Below, piece after piece: positions 1 to 11,544 of a stretch of 64,000 nt of DNA. The stretch's first letter is position 1. The number at the start of each line of letters is the position of its first letter. The translations under genes were made by a program, and so were the position numbers. The stretch spans positions 171,350,147 to 171,414,146 of the forward strand of contig CM071597.1 in NCBI GenBank assembly GCA_036435485.1. The letters run 5' to 3'. The DNA is from Saposhnikovia divaricata. Its lineage: Eukaryota; Streptophyta; Magnoliopsida; Apiales; Apiaceae. Below the pieces are notes generated by a model. That model ran no database searches. It was not told the DNA's origin and saw only the letters and a list, made by a program, of their open reading frames with translations.

Positions 1-841
1 ACATCAGCCCTTATCTCCTAATTAAGTGTGTTTTAAGTCCACCAATGAAATCAAGGCATGTGGGTGTGTTTGAATGAGTTATCCACTTGCTTTGGTAAGT
101 TACATGCATGCCCTTGCCTTTAATCTCTTATTTCCCTTATAGCCTTGCCCCTTCACTAATTCCATGAGCCATACTCTTTAATCACTTGCATTTGTAGCTC
201 CTTGGAGCCTCTTGGACCTGCATGGCTTAGGTTTTGGGCCTTAGGGCTTTTTGTTTGGGCTTCGTTCAAAGTTCTCTCGTCATTTGATTGATCGAATGAT
301 TTCTGCGATCGTCTCAGTGGTTTCTCCTTTGTAAACCTCTTGTATACATATTATCCTCTCCCACATTGTATTTTAAGGTGTTGGTGTAGCTCTAATCCTC
401 AAACAAATATTAAATCCAATATCCTTGGTATATTCTCTTTATCTCAGAATTTGCTCTCCCGGTTTTCTCTCGGGTTCTCAAGCATTCTCAAACTCGTTTA
501 ACAATCTCAATTCCCTTGGCATTTCCTTGACTTGATCACTCCTTGGTTTATCCTAATTTCACTATTTCCTCAATATAATTAATCCTTGTTAAATCTCCAT
601 ACTCCATAATATCCAATACAGTAGTGCTCAATTGAAATCAAATATCTTAAAAATCTATGCTCAGGAATTTCTGAAATCCATCATCGTTTCGAGTCACTCA
701 TTTTCATAGTACGACGCTAATATGGTTTCTGATTATTCATTTTCTGTTTCACTTATAGGGTACCTACATACCATTTCCCTAAATCCTCAAAATTACTAAT
801 CATTTAAACACTGTAGCATTTCTAAAGTTAGGGTTATTACA
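1..841 (-). mobile_element. Partial LTR of another gypsy-type element, minus strand
   Basis: No coding signal is visible. The right edge is abrupt: at 842 a gypsy gag reading frame begins in mid-domain. Read on the minus strand, the block starts TGTAATAACCCTAAC, the usual start of a plant Ty3/gypsy LTR (TGTAAnAACCC). I infer that a second gypsy element, in the opposite orientation, inserted into or recombined with the gag of the element that follows. Its other end lies outside the window, so neither LTR length nor a target-site duplication can be checked. It could also be unrelated DNA joined by deletion. Confidence 0.45.
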
Positions 842-842
842 G

Positions 843-1562
843 GATGCTATAGTAACCTGGGAATGGTTCAAACAATTGTTTCTGGAAAAGTACTTCCCGA
901 GGTTTATGAAGACTCAAATGGAGCTCAAGTTTTTAGAACTGAAGTAGAACAATTTGTCAGTGGTTGATTACAAGGCTAAGTTTACCGAGCTATCAAGGTT
1001 TGTGCCAGAGTTAGTGGATACTGAGGAGAAGAAAGCGAATAGGTTTCAGCAAGGGTTGAAGCAGTGGATCCAGAATCGGATAGCAGTTTTAGAGATTATA
1101 GACTATGCCACCTTGGTACAAAAGGCATCAATTGTGGAAGCAAGGAGTGATCAGATGCAGAGGGAAAGAGAGAGGGGGGATAAAAAGGAAGCATGCAAGC
1201 ATGGGCAGAGGTTCAGCAGGAGGAAAACCCCTAAACAAGTTTAACTGAGGGACAGTCTCCCTACCTGGAAGGAGTATGGGATTCAAACAATCTGTAAGCG
1301 CAAGTGTGAGCTAGGGTGGCAAGCAATCAAGAGTGAACCACTCCCACCATTCTAGACTTCCATTACCCGTATGTACAACTTGTGGAAGGAAATATTTCGG
1401 TGCATGTCACCATAAATCGGTAACCTGTTTTAAGTGTGGACGAGCAGGCCACTATGCTACCTCTTGTACCATGGTTACCCATATTGCCAGCAAGGGCACT
1501 GCTTGTTTCCAGTGTGGACGTCAAGGTCACATGAAGAAGGATTGCCCAATGAACAAGCCAGC
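843..1562 (+). pseudogene. gag: gypsy gag fragment (capsid and zinc knuckles), broken
   Basis: Gag is the structural protein of the retrotransposon particle and packages the element RNA. The frame opens at once at 843 in the middle of the Retrotrans_gag domain (TWEWFKQLFLEKYFP) and meets an in-frame TAG near 942. It continues to about 1244 with the typical capsid tail (FQQGLKQWIQNRI). After a frame change it resumes from 1333 with an irregular Cys/His stretch and two classic CX2CX4HX4C knuckles, at 1426-1467 and 1504-1545. The N-terminal third is missing because foreign LTR-like sequence abuts it. Not functional. Confidence 0.85.
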
Positions 1563-2130
1563 AGCATCAGGGGCAAGCAAAGCTACCTCCAATAGGCCAC
1601 CAACTGCTGGAACTTTTAACATTACAGTGCAAGATGCCGTAAGAGACACAGATGTGATAGTAGGTACCTTTTCTCTTAATTCAGTTAGTGCAAACGTTTT
1701 ATTTGATTCTGGGGCAACCAAGTCTTTTATATCGAAGGATTTTGCTCGTAAATTGAAACTTAAGACCCAACCACTGAGGGATTCCTTACAAGTAGAGATG
1801 GCCAACCGGGAAGTAGTTCTAGTTAATCAGATTCACCCCGATTGCAAATTAGAAATAGGAGAACAATCTTTCTATGTTGATTTGATTCCTTTCCTTTTAA
1901 ACTAGGGGAGTTTGATGTCATTTTGGGGATGGATTGGTTGTCTCGCAATAACACTCAGATAGACTGTAAAGGGAAAAAGGTTAAGTTGAAAACCCCAGGA
2001 AAGAAGGAAATAGTGTTTAGAGGGATACGACAGACCCAAAAAATTATAACCATGGCGCAGACCAAAAGATTGCTACGAAAAGGGAACGAGGCTTACTTAG
2101 CTTATGTTATCGACACCCAGAACGAAGCAC
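1563..2130 (+). pseudogene. gypsy aspartic protease remnant
   Basis: This segment follows the gag knuckles in the same frame and encodes the retropepsin-type protease that matures the polyprotein. The active-site signature FDSGATKSFIS is at about 1702-1734 with its Asp intact. The flap and the C-terminal half follow. A stop at about 1903 and a frame change split the domain; the next frame resumes at 1923 with GMDWLSRNNTQIDC, the usual end of a gypsy protease. It then runs into the linker to RT (FPQDLPELPPDR). Confidence 0.82.
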
Positions 2131-2990
2131 CTAAGTTGCAGGACATTCCGGTAGTTAATGAGTTCGAAGACGTGTTTCCACAAGATCTTCCCGAATTACC
2201 GCCTGATAGGATAATTGAGTTTGCGATCGAGTTAGCCCCGGGGATGGCGCCAATGTCGAAGGCCCCGTACCGGTTAGCCCCAGTAGAAATGAAAGAGCTA
2301 GCTAAACAATTACAGGAACTGTTGGATAAGGGTATGATAAGACCCAGTGTGTCGCCTTGGGGACACCAGTGTTGTTTGTTAAGAAGAAAGATAGATGTAT
2401 GAGGTTATGCATCGACTACCGAGAGTTGAACAAGCTAACCAAAAAGAATAAGTACCCGTTACCCAGAATAGATGATCTATTTGACCAGCTAAAGGGTGCG
2501 GTGTATTTCTCTAAGATTGACCTGAGAACCGGATATCACCAACTGAAGATTAAACCCGAAGATATCCCAAAGACTGCATTCCGTACCAGATATGGACATT
2601 ATGAGTTCTTGGTGATGTCATTTGGATTGACCAATTCCCCAGCAGCTTTCATGGATTTGATGAATAGGGTGTTCAAGGAATATTTGGATAAATTCGTTAT
2701 AGTTTTCATTGACGATATTCTTATCTACTCAAAGATCGGGGCAGAACACGCCGAACATTTGAGGATAGCCTTAGAGATACTCAGGAAAGAACAGTTGTAT
2801 GCCAAATTCTCGAAGTGTGAGTTCTGGAAAAATGAGGTGTAGTTCTTAGGACACGTGATTAATAGGGAAGGAGTGTTGGTAAATCCCTCTAGGATAGAGG
2901 TAGTTTTAAATTGGGAATGGCCAACCACTCCAACAGAGGTAAGGAGCTTCATCGGACTGGCAGGGTATTATAGAAGATTTGTTCAAGATT
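2131..2990 (+). pseudogene. gypsy reverse transcriptase remnant
   Basis: RT copies the element RNA into cDNA. The recognisable blocks are in order: the PYRLAP start near 2265, DKGMIRPS near 2325, a frameshift near 2357-2400, CIDYRELNKLTKKNKYPLPR, YFSKIDLRTGYHQ, SFGLTNSPAAFM, and the catalytic FIDDILIYS at about 2706-2730, where both Asp residues are kept. A TAG near 2842 replaces a codon just before FLGHVI. The thumb/connection region (SFIGLAGYYRRFVQDFAKI) is then joined directly to RNase H, so part of the tether is deleted. Confidence 0.88.
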
Positions 2991-3390
2991 TTGCAAAGAT
3001 TTTGCCTGATGGAAAAGGATATTTTGTGATTTACAGTGATGGTTCGCATAAAGGATTAGGGTGCGTGCTTATGCAGCACGGCAAGGTAATTGCGTACGCA
3101 TCAAGACAGCTAAAGGAATATGAGATTCGATATCCCACTCATAATCTAGAATTAGCAGCAATAGTTTTCGCTTTAAAGATTTGGAGACACTATCTGTATG
3201 GAGAGAAGTGAGAGATTTACACTGATCATAAGAGCCTCAAGTACATCTTTACTCAGAAAGAGCTTAACATGCACCAGAGGAGATGGTTAGAGTTAATCAA
3301 GGATTATGATTGTGAGATTCATTATCACCCGGGTAAGGCCAATGTGGTGGCTGACGCCCTCAGTAGAAAAGAGAAACTCAAAATGATAAC
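2991..3390 (+). pseudogene. gypsy RNase H remnant
   Basis: RNase H removes the RNA strand from the RNA-cDNA hybrid. The domain is seen from GYFVIYSDGSHKGLGCVLMQ (catalytic Asp near 3037) through ASRQLKEYEIRYPTHNLELAA to HYHPGKANVVADALSR near 3325-3370. A TGA near 3209 interrupts the chain before EIYTDHKSLKY. Upstream, the segment that normally links RT to RNase H (roughly 40 to 50 residues in relatives, from memory of the family) is missing between FAKI and LPDGKGY, which suggests an internal deletion near 3000. Confidence 0.82.
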
Positions 3391-4920
3391 CTCGAAAGAA
3401 GAATTGGTGAGAGACTTCGAGAAGTTGGAAATTGAGGTCAGGATACCAGAAGATGGTCAAGAGAGGTTGATGGAAATTCGAATCCAACCCCCATTGTTGG
3501 AAAAGATTAGGTTATGCCAAGAGCGGATGATGGAGGAAGAAGAGAACTCAACGGAAGAGCTAATGACCGGAGAAGAAATTAAGTGTGAAAGAGATAAAGA
3601 AGGGATCATGAGATACGCATCAAGGATATGGATCCCCAAATGTGCAAGAACTAAAGTATGAATTTCTATATGAGGGACACAACTCAAGGTACTCAGTGCA
3701 CCCCGGTAGTACCAAGATGTATAGGGATTTGAATGAGTACTACTGGTGGCCTAACATGAAAAAGGACGTAGCGGAGTGGGTAAGCAGATGCTTGACCTGC
3801 CAACAAGTGAAAGCAGAGCACCAGAGACCCAGTGGACTCTTACACCCCTTAAAGATTCTCGAATGGAAATAGGAACACATAGTCATGGATTTCGTGGTAG
3901 GTGTACCGAGGACCAAAGCCAATCATGACGTCATATGGGTAATCATAGACCGACTAACGAAGTAAACTCACTTTCTTCCGATCAATGAAAGATATACGGT
4001 TGACAGACTAGTGGATATCTACTTAAAAGAGATAGTGGCGCGACATGGAGTCCCAGTCGCCATAGTATCCGATCGAGATCCTAGATTTAACTCCAGGTTT
4101 TGGAGAAGCTTTCAAGAATATGTAGGAACCAGGCTAAACATGAGTACAGCCTATCACCCCCAGATAGACGGGCAAAGTGAAAAGACCATCCAAACGATAG
4201 AGGATATGTTGAGAGTCTGTGCTATAGACTTTAAAGGAAATTGGGATGATCACTTGCCACTGATTGAATTCTCTTACAACAGTAGCTTTCATTTAAGCAA
4301 AGGAATGCCACCTTAGGAAGCCCTTTATGGAAGAAAGTGCCGATCTCCCTTATATTGGGATGAAGTTGGAGAGTGAAAGATGCTCGGGCTGGAAGTGGTC
4401 CAACGGACTAAAGATGTAGTAGATCTAATTAGAGGACGGCTGGTGGCAGCCCAAGATCGACAAAAGAAATACGCTGATCTAGCTCGGAAAGGCAAGGAAT
4501 ATGAAGTAGGAGACCTAGTGTTTTTAACGGTGTCTCCTTGGAAAGGTTTAATGAGGTTTGGGATGAAGGGGAAACTGAGTCCTAGATACATTGGGCCGTT
4601 TGAGATCTTAAGACGCATCAGAGAGCTATCTTACGAACTAGCATTACCCCCAAATCTGCAACAAGTGCACAATGTGTTTCATGTTTCGATGTTGAGGAAA
4701 TATAATCCGGATGCCAAGCATATAGTAGAATATGAGGACGTAGACATGCAACCAGACCTAACCTATGTGGAGCAGCCTGTGGGAATTATAGATCGAAAGG
4801 AACAAGTACTTCGAAATAAGGTCATCAAGTTAGTCAGAGTCTTGTGGCACTTATAAGAATCAACTTGGGAGCTAGAAAACGCAATGCTGGAGAAATACCC
4901 CCACCTGTTTTCAGACTGAT
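3391..4920 (+). pseudogene. gypsy integrase with chromodomain-like tail, broken
   Basis: Integrase inserts the cDNA into host DNA. The HHCC zinc-binding region lies at about 3673-3805 (HNSRYSVHPG to CLTCQQ). The catalytic triad can be followed as MDFVVGVP near 3885, VSDRDPRF near 4065 and DGQSEKTIQT near 4170. Stops fall near 3870, 3963, 4315 and 4376, and a frame change lies near 3650. The C-terminal part (DLVFLTVSPWKGL, LSPRYIGPFEIL, HNVFHVSMLRKY) is clear. It ends in a chromodomain-like segment (WELENAMLEKYPHLF), interrupted by TAA near 4854. Confidence 0.85.
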
Positions 4921-4939
4921 TCCAGGACGGAATCCTTTT

Positions 4940-4952
4940 AAGGAGGGGAGAT
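4940..4952 (+). promoter_or_regulatory. Polypurine tract of the gypsy element
   Basis: AAGGAGGGGAGAT lies directly upstream of the LTR start TGTAAGAACCC. In LTR retrotransposons this is the primer site for plus-strand DNA synthesis. Position and composition fit well. Confidence 0.8.
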
Positions 4953-7900
4953 TGTAAGAACCCAGATTTTTGGTAGGAATTAAAACTTTTCTTATGTAAT
5001 AGAGTATGAATGAATAGTGGTTACGACTATAATGTATCAATGAGTTTAATGAATGAATTTTTAATGGATTTGGATTCAAATGTTTATATGCCATGAACAA
5101 TGCAATTGGTTAACAACTTAGATTAGAATAATCTATCTCCTAGAAAGTAAGATAGGGTATTCCAAAGAGGAAGGTTATTCTCATGTCATCCAAATCGATA
5201 TCTGGTAGATCATGTCATCCAAATCGATATTTGTTATAAGTTAATTGATTCCGTAAAAGAGATAGGGAACGTTCAAGAAAGCGCGAGAACATCTTTTTAA
5301 GTACAAGGAATAAAAGAGAGAGAAAAAGTAATGAATAGTGTTTTTGGGTGGAAATTTGAATATTATTAGACGACACTATATAGAAGTATTCCGAATGGAT
5401 TTCTGAGTTCGTATTAATGATCTATAGGCGAAATAAGTGTATGTAAACGATATTAGATTCAGAAAAATAGCACTTTTATTTTCTCCGAGATTTCCCTGGA
5501 CACTGAAGGATTTAAGGATTTAATAAGAAGATTTAAGGAAATTAAATTCAAGGATTAAAAAAGAAGGATTAAAGATGGTAGTAAAAATATCAAGAAGGTT
5601 TCCGATAAAACACTAACGATAAATACTTGAGATATTCCTCCGAACAATCAGTGAAATTGTGCCACAGTAAAGCAAGGGGATGCAACATATAAGTCGTAAC
5701 ATATTGATTTTATTAACAAGACATAAAGGAAATCCAATTTGTGGAAAAAGGAGAAACCAAAGTGATATACATGAAAGTCAACTAAGAGATAGATGGAGGT
5801 TTTGCACTTTGACTAAAAAGGGAATGCTTAATGTGAGGCCAACAAGTGGCACCATTCGATGAAAGACAACTCAAAAGATCAAGATGCATCCAAGTATAAG
5901 ATATACATACAAGTAATAATTCATTTTACAACACAACAACAAGAACAAAAACACCATCTCTCCCTCCATCATGCTCTCGGCCTAGCTCAAATAAAAAGGG
6001 GAAGAGGAGATTTCACCAACCAAATTCTACCATCTATAGCTTAAAAGAAAGCTTGAGACTAGGAGAAGGTATATCTAAAACCTTAGCACAATCTTTTGAG
6101 TTTTACATGTTCAAAAGCTTGATGAAAAAGATGATGAATAGTAACTTACTAACTTTCTTTTCTTTTGATCTTTGGTATATGACTTCTAAGGGATATCTTA
6201 AGCAAGGTTTAAGGATTGTAGGAGTATATTAGCCTTATAAAGCTTCAAGTCAAGGTATAACACTTGAAACCCTTTGATGAATCTTAAGTTTTAATGGAGT
6301 TTTATTGGTTATATGCATGTATAAGACCTTAGAGTTATGATTGGGCTTCGATAAATGTTAAAATAGTTTATATGAACGGAAAGGTAGTGCTTGGCCTTAG
6401 TTCAATGTTAAATAACATGTATATGTGATTTGGAGTGGAATCCATGTTTGTGGGAGGATTGTAATTTTGGAAATATCCGATTTATAGCCGTCGTAATGCC
6501 GAAATTTCGTTAACCCTTAAAATTAGTGCATAACAGCAGCCTTACGTTTCTGATCTTGATGATTACATGACCTGCACTTGTAGATCTCGAGTCATAGATC
6601 GTTTTGGCGTGAAAATTGAAACAAATGGACTTACGGTTTAGGAGATATGGCCGATTTAGTAAAAGTGGTTCGAAACCGTAAGTGCGAGTTTGTAACTGAA
6701 ATTGAACCCCCTTAACATGATTAATTCAGTGGAAAAACTTGATAATTAAATATTAGAGGTCATAAGGAAGGTGTGAGAGAAAACCTCATGTCAAACAGAT
6801 CGTTTTTCGATTTTATAAAAATGTTCGAATCGAGGTTAAGTGCGAATGAAACCCTTTAAGGAACACTTGGTTATAACTTTGGAAAACCACTTAGAAAATG
6901 GACAATAAATCTCAAGGTATAATCTTTCCTAGTAAACGACCAACCTTAGAACTTAAATGACTTAAGAACCTACCAAGTGTAAGTGTAATGACATGCCTGG
7001 ATAATGAGCAAGTGTCGGGTTACAACGGTGTTAATAAGAGTTACACTAGAGGGTGTATAACGAGATAACTTTAAAACGTGTTTTAACCTAAGTAAAGTAT
7101 ATACTTAGCATTTCAAAAGCGTTAAGTGATTAATCTCGAATATTTTGATTGTTTATAGATCACCGGACTGACCCAGGACACACTACCCCCACCAGATTAC
7201 CAGGCAAGTTTCCAAACATTTTGGAACTGTTGTTGTGATAATATATATGATTTGATTGTTGTTATACATATGTCATAGCATGCATGCCTGCTTTCAAATT
7301 ATTGTGATACTTGCTTTATGACTTGATATTGGTTTACATGTTAGATGTGATATATTGGTTATAAGCCGGATATTGCTAAGACCCTTAGTGAAGGGCATAT
7401 GAATCTCATTCTTCAAGTATAGACCGGGAGTCAGTATTTCTGTATATATTGTGATTCTTTTCTGAGGAAAATATTTAAATAAATATTTTTCCATTATTTC
7501 TTTAATGAATATTGCTTTGAATATTCATTTGAGTTTTATTTATTTAATGAATATTATTTTGAATATTCATTTGAGCTTTAATTATTTAACGAATATTATT
7601 TTGAATATTCATTTAAGGTTGATTTATTTAATGGATATTATTTTGAATATTTATTCGAGGATTTATTTATTTAGTGAATATTTTTATATATTCATTCGAG
7701 GGTTATTTATGAGCAATATTTTATATTAAGAATATTCTTTAAATATTTATGATTTAATAAATATTCTTTGAATATTTATTTAATTCTTTTAACTAGTTTT
7801 AAAAATGATTTATTCGAATATTATCTTCGACCTTCAAATATTATGTAAAATATTTCTGAGTCTTATTATGATTATTTTTATCAAGGGGAGGTTCCCAAAA

Positions 7901-8868
7901 CCCTATTTTTCATTTAAATCTATCTTCCAAATTATATGGGAACCTTGAGAGCTGTTATTTATTTTGTTTGACTGCCCGGTCATAAATCTTTTGAAACTAT
8001 TCTTTTCACTCGCAACTTGGTTGCTATTCATCAAATTGAGTCTTTGTATTACTTCCTCATCATTCGAGGGGTAAGATTGTTAGAACAAGTCGATATCCAT
8101 TAACAAGCAACAGCTTGGGAAATATTGGTGAATTTTCCTTTCCAACTAGATACGACTACTTTGTGGAGTCTTATCAACAAGTCTTATACTTGGGGAAAGG
8201 GGGACGAACTTTACGTTTCAGAGTCATGGATTTACTCGAACTAGGAGTATTTGTGTAATGTGTAAGAGGCTGTGGGACAGTCCATCATTGAAACTGGTAT
8301 AAGAGGCTGTGGGACAGTCCATCCTGGAAATAGGGTCCGAGTGGCGCCGGTCCCGTCTAAGCCCAAAGATGGCTAGGGAGATCCGGCGTATGGTGGTGTC
8401 CATATGTTCTTCCTTCTACATGTAGAGAAACAAATTTTGACATGCACGACCTGCGACTGATCATCGTAAGGTGGTGTCATCTGGCGCGACATACTCCAGT
8501 ATTAGTTCATCATCCAAATCTATTTATTTTCTGCAACATGAAGTATCACTCGTATTGACAGGGTTTGAAAATTGTTCAGAACTAAAAGTACCTTTACTTA
8601 CCTCGTAACTTCATCTTTTACATTATACTAGTGTCTTGTTCGTATCATGCATGGCATATGGTTTTAAGGATATTTTTTTACTGTTATATATTATTGTTCA
8701 GTTATACATTATTTTTGTTGGGCTATTGCTCACCCTTGCTTTATTTATTATATCACAACAACACCTAGGTCTGATGGCCCGCGTAAGGCGCACTCGGCGC
8801 AAGCAGGTGACCCCAGTCGTAGGACTGCCCGCTGATATCGTTGCTGCCATTGCTGAGGTAGGAGCAAC
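4953..8868 (+). mobile_element. 3' LTR of the gypsy chromovirus, 3'-truncated
   Basis: The LTR starts TGTAAGAACCC directly after the polypurine tract. No gene is visible across this 3.9 kb. It holds AT-rich sequence with a 42-bp minisatellite (7501-7710), a twice-repeated GAGGCTGTGGGACAGTCCATC near 8266 and 8302, and near 8720 a GGGCTATTGCTCACCC stretch of the kind often found near the end of Tekay-type LTRs. The last part (8774-8868) can be read as a short basic peptide (MARVRRTRRKQ), but I do not treat it as a gene. The end is lost where copia sequence begins, near 8868. Confidence 0.7.
7501..7710. repeat. 42-bp AT-rich minisatellite, about five units
   Basis: Units begin near 7501, 7543, 7585, 7627 and 7670. 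Each has the form TTTAATGAATATTATTTTGA followed by ATATTCATTTGAG and a T-rich tail. Each unit contains GAATATT and AATATTC, so single strands could fold back. It lies inside the gypsy 3' LTR. Confidence 0.8.
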
Positions 8869-9157
8869 CTTTACTGACCACTTCAAAATGAGGATCAGAG
8901 AAGTTAACATGATAACCTCTGTCTATGATTTGACTAACACTTAGTAGATTGTGTTTGAGTCCTTTCACCAGAGTTACTTTTTCAATGATGACATTTCCAA
9001 TGATAATATTGCCATATCCCAAAGTTTGTCCAATGTTGCCATTTCCATAAGACACAGTTGGGCCAGCTTTCTCCTCAAATTTTGATAGCAGGGATTTGTT
9101 TCAAGTCATGTGCACAGAGCATCCACTATCCATGACTAACACATTTTTCTTTGTACC
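8869..9157 (-). pseudogene. copia protease and following segment, 3'-truncated (element D)
   Basis: The frame begins on the minus strand directly after a TTGTAG acceptor-like site near 9158. The protease signature MDSGCSVHMT follows, with the catalytic Asp present, and a TGA stop comes just after it. The chain then continues with SYGNGNIGQTLGYGN, IIIGNVIIEKVTLVKGLKHNLLSVSQ and DRGYHVNF, which match the same stretch in element B. It ends at about FEVVSKG, after which the bases belong to the gypsy LTR. Non-functional fragment. Confidence 0.8.
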
Positions 9158-11498
9158 CTACAATCAGAAACACAAAGAACTCGGTTAGAATTTTTAAGAA
9201 CTCACACTTGTTGGGTTCTATTTGTATGCATTTTAACATTGTTAGAAGTAGAAGTCTTTTTGACAAAAATAGTTCTGTCAGGATTGAATCCATGAGGATT
9301 TGCCTTGTCAGTATCAGAATTAACAAATGCATGCTTAGTATCCACATTCTTTGTTTTACCAGAATTTGCACTTTTATTAAACTTAGGTAATGGATCATAA
9401 AAGTTGTAGTACAAACTATGGTATTCTTCACATGTATAGATAGAATGCCATCTACTGACAAAATGAAAACAGGGATTCTGTGGTTTATAAAATACTGATC
9501 TATTCCTAATGTAGACTTAGGAATCACAGTAGCTTTTTTTTTACTCTTCCTGCAGTCAATAGAAATATGGTTAGAGTTACCACAGTTATAACATGTTTTT
9601 CTAGGTGCATTTGGAATATACTTGTAGTTATTCTCTTTATTTATTCTAACTTTACCATTCCTGTTTCTTTTAGCAGTAAATGTTGTCTTTCTATCTGTAA
9701 CTTCACAGATTCTGTCTCTCAGTTGTTTCTTAGAGAAAAGACCTACATTTTTAGTACTTGTTACTTTAACAGTTTTAGACACACTCTCTGTATTTTGTTT
9801 AGCAGAAGTTGATCACTCTTCACTAACTAATTTGGGATTCTTACTATACACAAAATTGACAGGTTCAATATCAGATTTGGTTTTGTCTATAACATGCCTA
9901 TAGGTCTTTGGATTTGTCTTCTCATCCACAACAACTTTCTATTTCAGTTTCTGATCATTCTCTGGCTTATAACCTAGACATTCTTTCCAGTTTTTATCAG
10001 TATTAATCTCATGAAATTTCCTACAAGACGCAGTCCAGGTTCTGAGTTTCTCATTAGCATATTCAAGTTCTTTTTCCAGAGAAGTACATTTCAATTCTAA
10101 TTCAATTTGCATGTGTTTAGCCTTATCACATTCAGTTTGTACTTCTAGCGTAAAGAGTAACTCAGCTTCTTAATGATCATTTCTCTTTCTAACCTCTGCC
10201 ATTTCAGATAGAATTCTAGCATTTTCAAGAGATTGACTTTTAAAGCTAACATGCAGAGATTTTAGAAATGATCTCAACTCATAAACACTATCAGTATCAA
10301 AATCAAAAATAGTTTCAGGTACCTTATTTTCAAGAGCAGCAACTTCATCAACATTTGCCATCAATGCATAATTCACCTTTCCCTCCTCAGATTCTGAGGA
10401 AGAGTCCATCCAATCCTTGCTTGAAGAGATGAGAGCTTTGGTCTTAGCCTTTCTGCATTCAGTTGCAAAGTGACCCATTCCATCACAGTTGTAGCATTTG
10501 ACCTTTGACTTGTCAAAATTGTTGCCTTTGCCTTCATTTTTCTTGTACCTGTCCTTATCAGCATTGAAGGATTTCTTTTGAAAAGTTACCTTGCTTTCTA
10601 GCCTTCCTGAACTTCATCTTTTTGAAGCCTTTGACTATCATAGCAACCATTTCCATCATATCAGAATCAGTAGAGTCATCATCAGTATCAGTATCAAGAT
10701 TAGCATCAGTATCTGATGATGAGTCATCAGGATTTGACTTTACAGCTCTACTTCTTCTCCTTGAAACCTCCACAGCTTTTCCCTTTGATTTTGTTTCCAC
10801 ATTCAAAGCAACAGACTTTGCCTTGACATTCTTCTTGTTCCTCCTTTGTTGAACTTCAAGATCATGGGTTCTGAGCATCCCATAGACTTCATCAAGAGAT
10901 ACAGTGTCAAGATCATACTGATGTCTAATGATTGAGGATTGTGTATCCCATTCCTCAGGTAAGGCTCTTAGAAACTTGGTGTTTGAGTCTTCAGCTTCAT
11001 ATTCCTTGCCTACCAGAGATAAATTATTCAGCAAAGTAAGGAATCTATCATACATATCTGTAAGACTCTCATCAGGTTTGGCATCAAACTGTTTATACTC
11101 CTGAATCAGTAGTGCCCTTCTATTCTTTTTGATAGACTATATGCCTTGGCATTGAGTCTCCAAAGTTTCCCACATCTCTTTTGCAGTTTTACATGCTATC
11201 ACTCTGTTAGACATGACAGCATCAAGACTGTTGTGCAGAATGTTCTTAACTTTAGCATCCTTGAGAATTTTAGCCTTTTCCTCAGCAGTCCACTCTGATT
11301 TTGTCTTCTGAACATAGTGTTCAGGAACAGTCCCTGTTAATGGAACCAGTTTCTTAAGGACATAGGGTCCATCATAGATCCTATCAAGATAGTCAGGATC
11401 AGAGGCTTCCAAATACATCAACATTTTTACCCTCCAGTAGGGTACTCAGACTTTTTGAGGATGGGAATTTTTATGCTTTCATACTTACTAGTCAACAT
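9158..11498 (-). pseudogene. gag: copia gag (element D), broken
   Basis: Gag packages the element RNA. The start codon is at 11498, at the N-terminus MLTSKYESIKIPILKK. A 1-base deletion near 11436 then shifts the frame; the duplicated copy at 21711-21882 keeps the unshifted frame. The UBN2-type capsid region follows (MLMYLEASDPDYLDRIYDGP, then KTAKEMWETLETQCQGI), then an in-frame TAG near 11138, and MYDRFLTLLNNLSL. A zinc knuckle with GHFATEC lies near 10460-10500 and a second one (CYNCGNSNHISIDC) near 9550-9590. Several further frameshifts and stops break it. Confidence 0.85.
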
Positions 11499-11530
11499 CT
11501 TAAGTTCGTTTCTGATTTTATAATCAGTTT

Positions 11531-11542
11531 GCTCTGATACCA
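11531..11542 (-). promoter_or_regulatory. Primer binding site of element D (tRNA-Met type)
   Basis: On the minus strand TGGTATCAGAGC lies two bases after the LTR end (GGGCAACA). This is the usual initiator tRNA-Met primer site of plant copia elements and fixes the inner LTR boundary. Confidence 0.9.
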
Positions 11543-11544
11543 AT

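Larger units (their letters stand above)
842..8868 (+). mobile_element. Degenerate Ty3/gypsy chromovirus (Tekay/Del-like), 5'-truncated
   Basis: The domain order is gag, CCHC knuckles, protease, RT, RNase H, integrase, chromodomain-like tail, polypurine tract, 3' LTR, which is the Ty3/gypsy order. The end of integrase, with a degenerate chromodomain-like tail ending in KYPHLF, points to the Tekay/Del chromovirus lineage. The body is broken by at least eight in-frame stops, several frameshifts and one internal deletion. The 5' LTR, the PBS and the start of gag are missing. The 3' end of the 3' LTR is lost at the junction with the copia fragment near 8868. An old, inactive copy. Confidence 0.9.

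Noticed and set aside
8636..8944. ORF of 102 residues crossing the gypsy LTR to copia junction
   Set aside because: It is a chimera of LTR sequence and the wrong strand of copia pol; a basic stretch alone does not make a gene.
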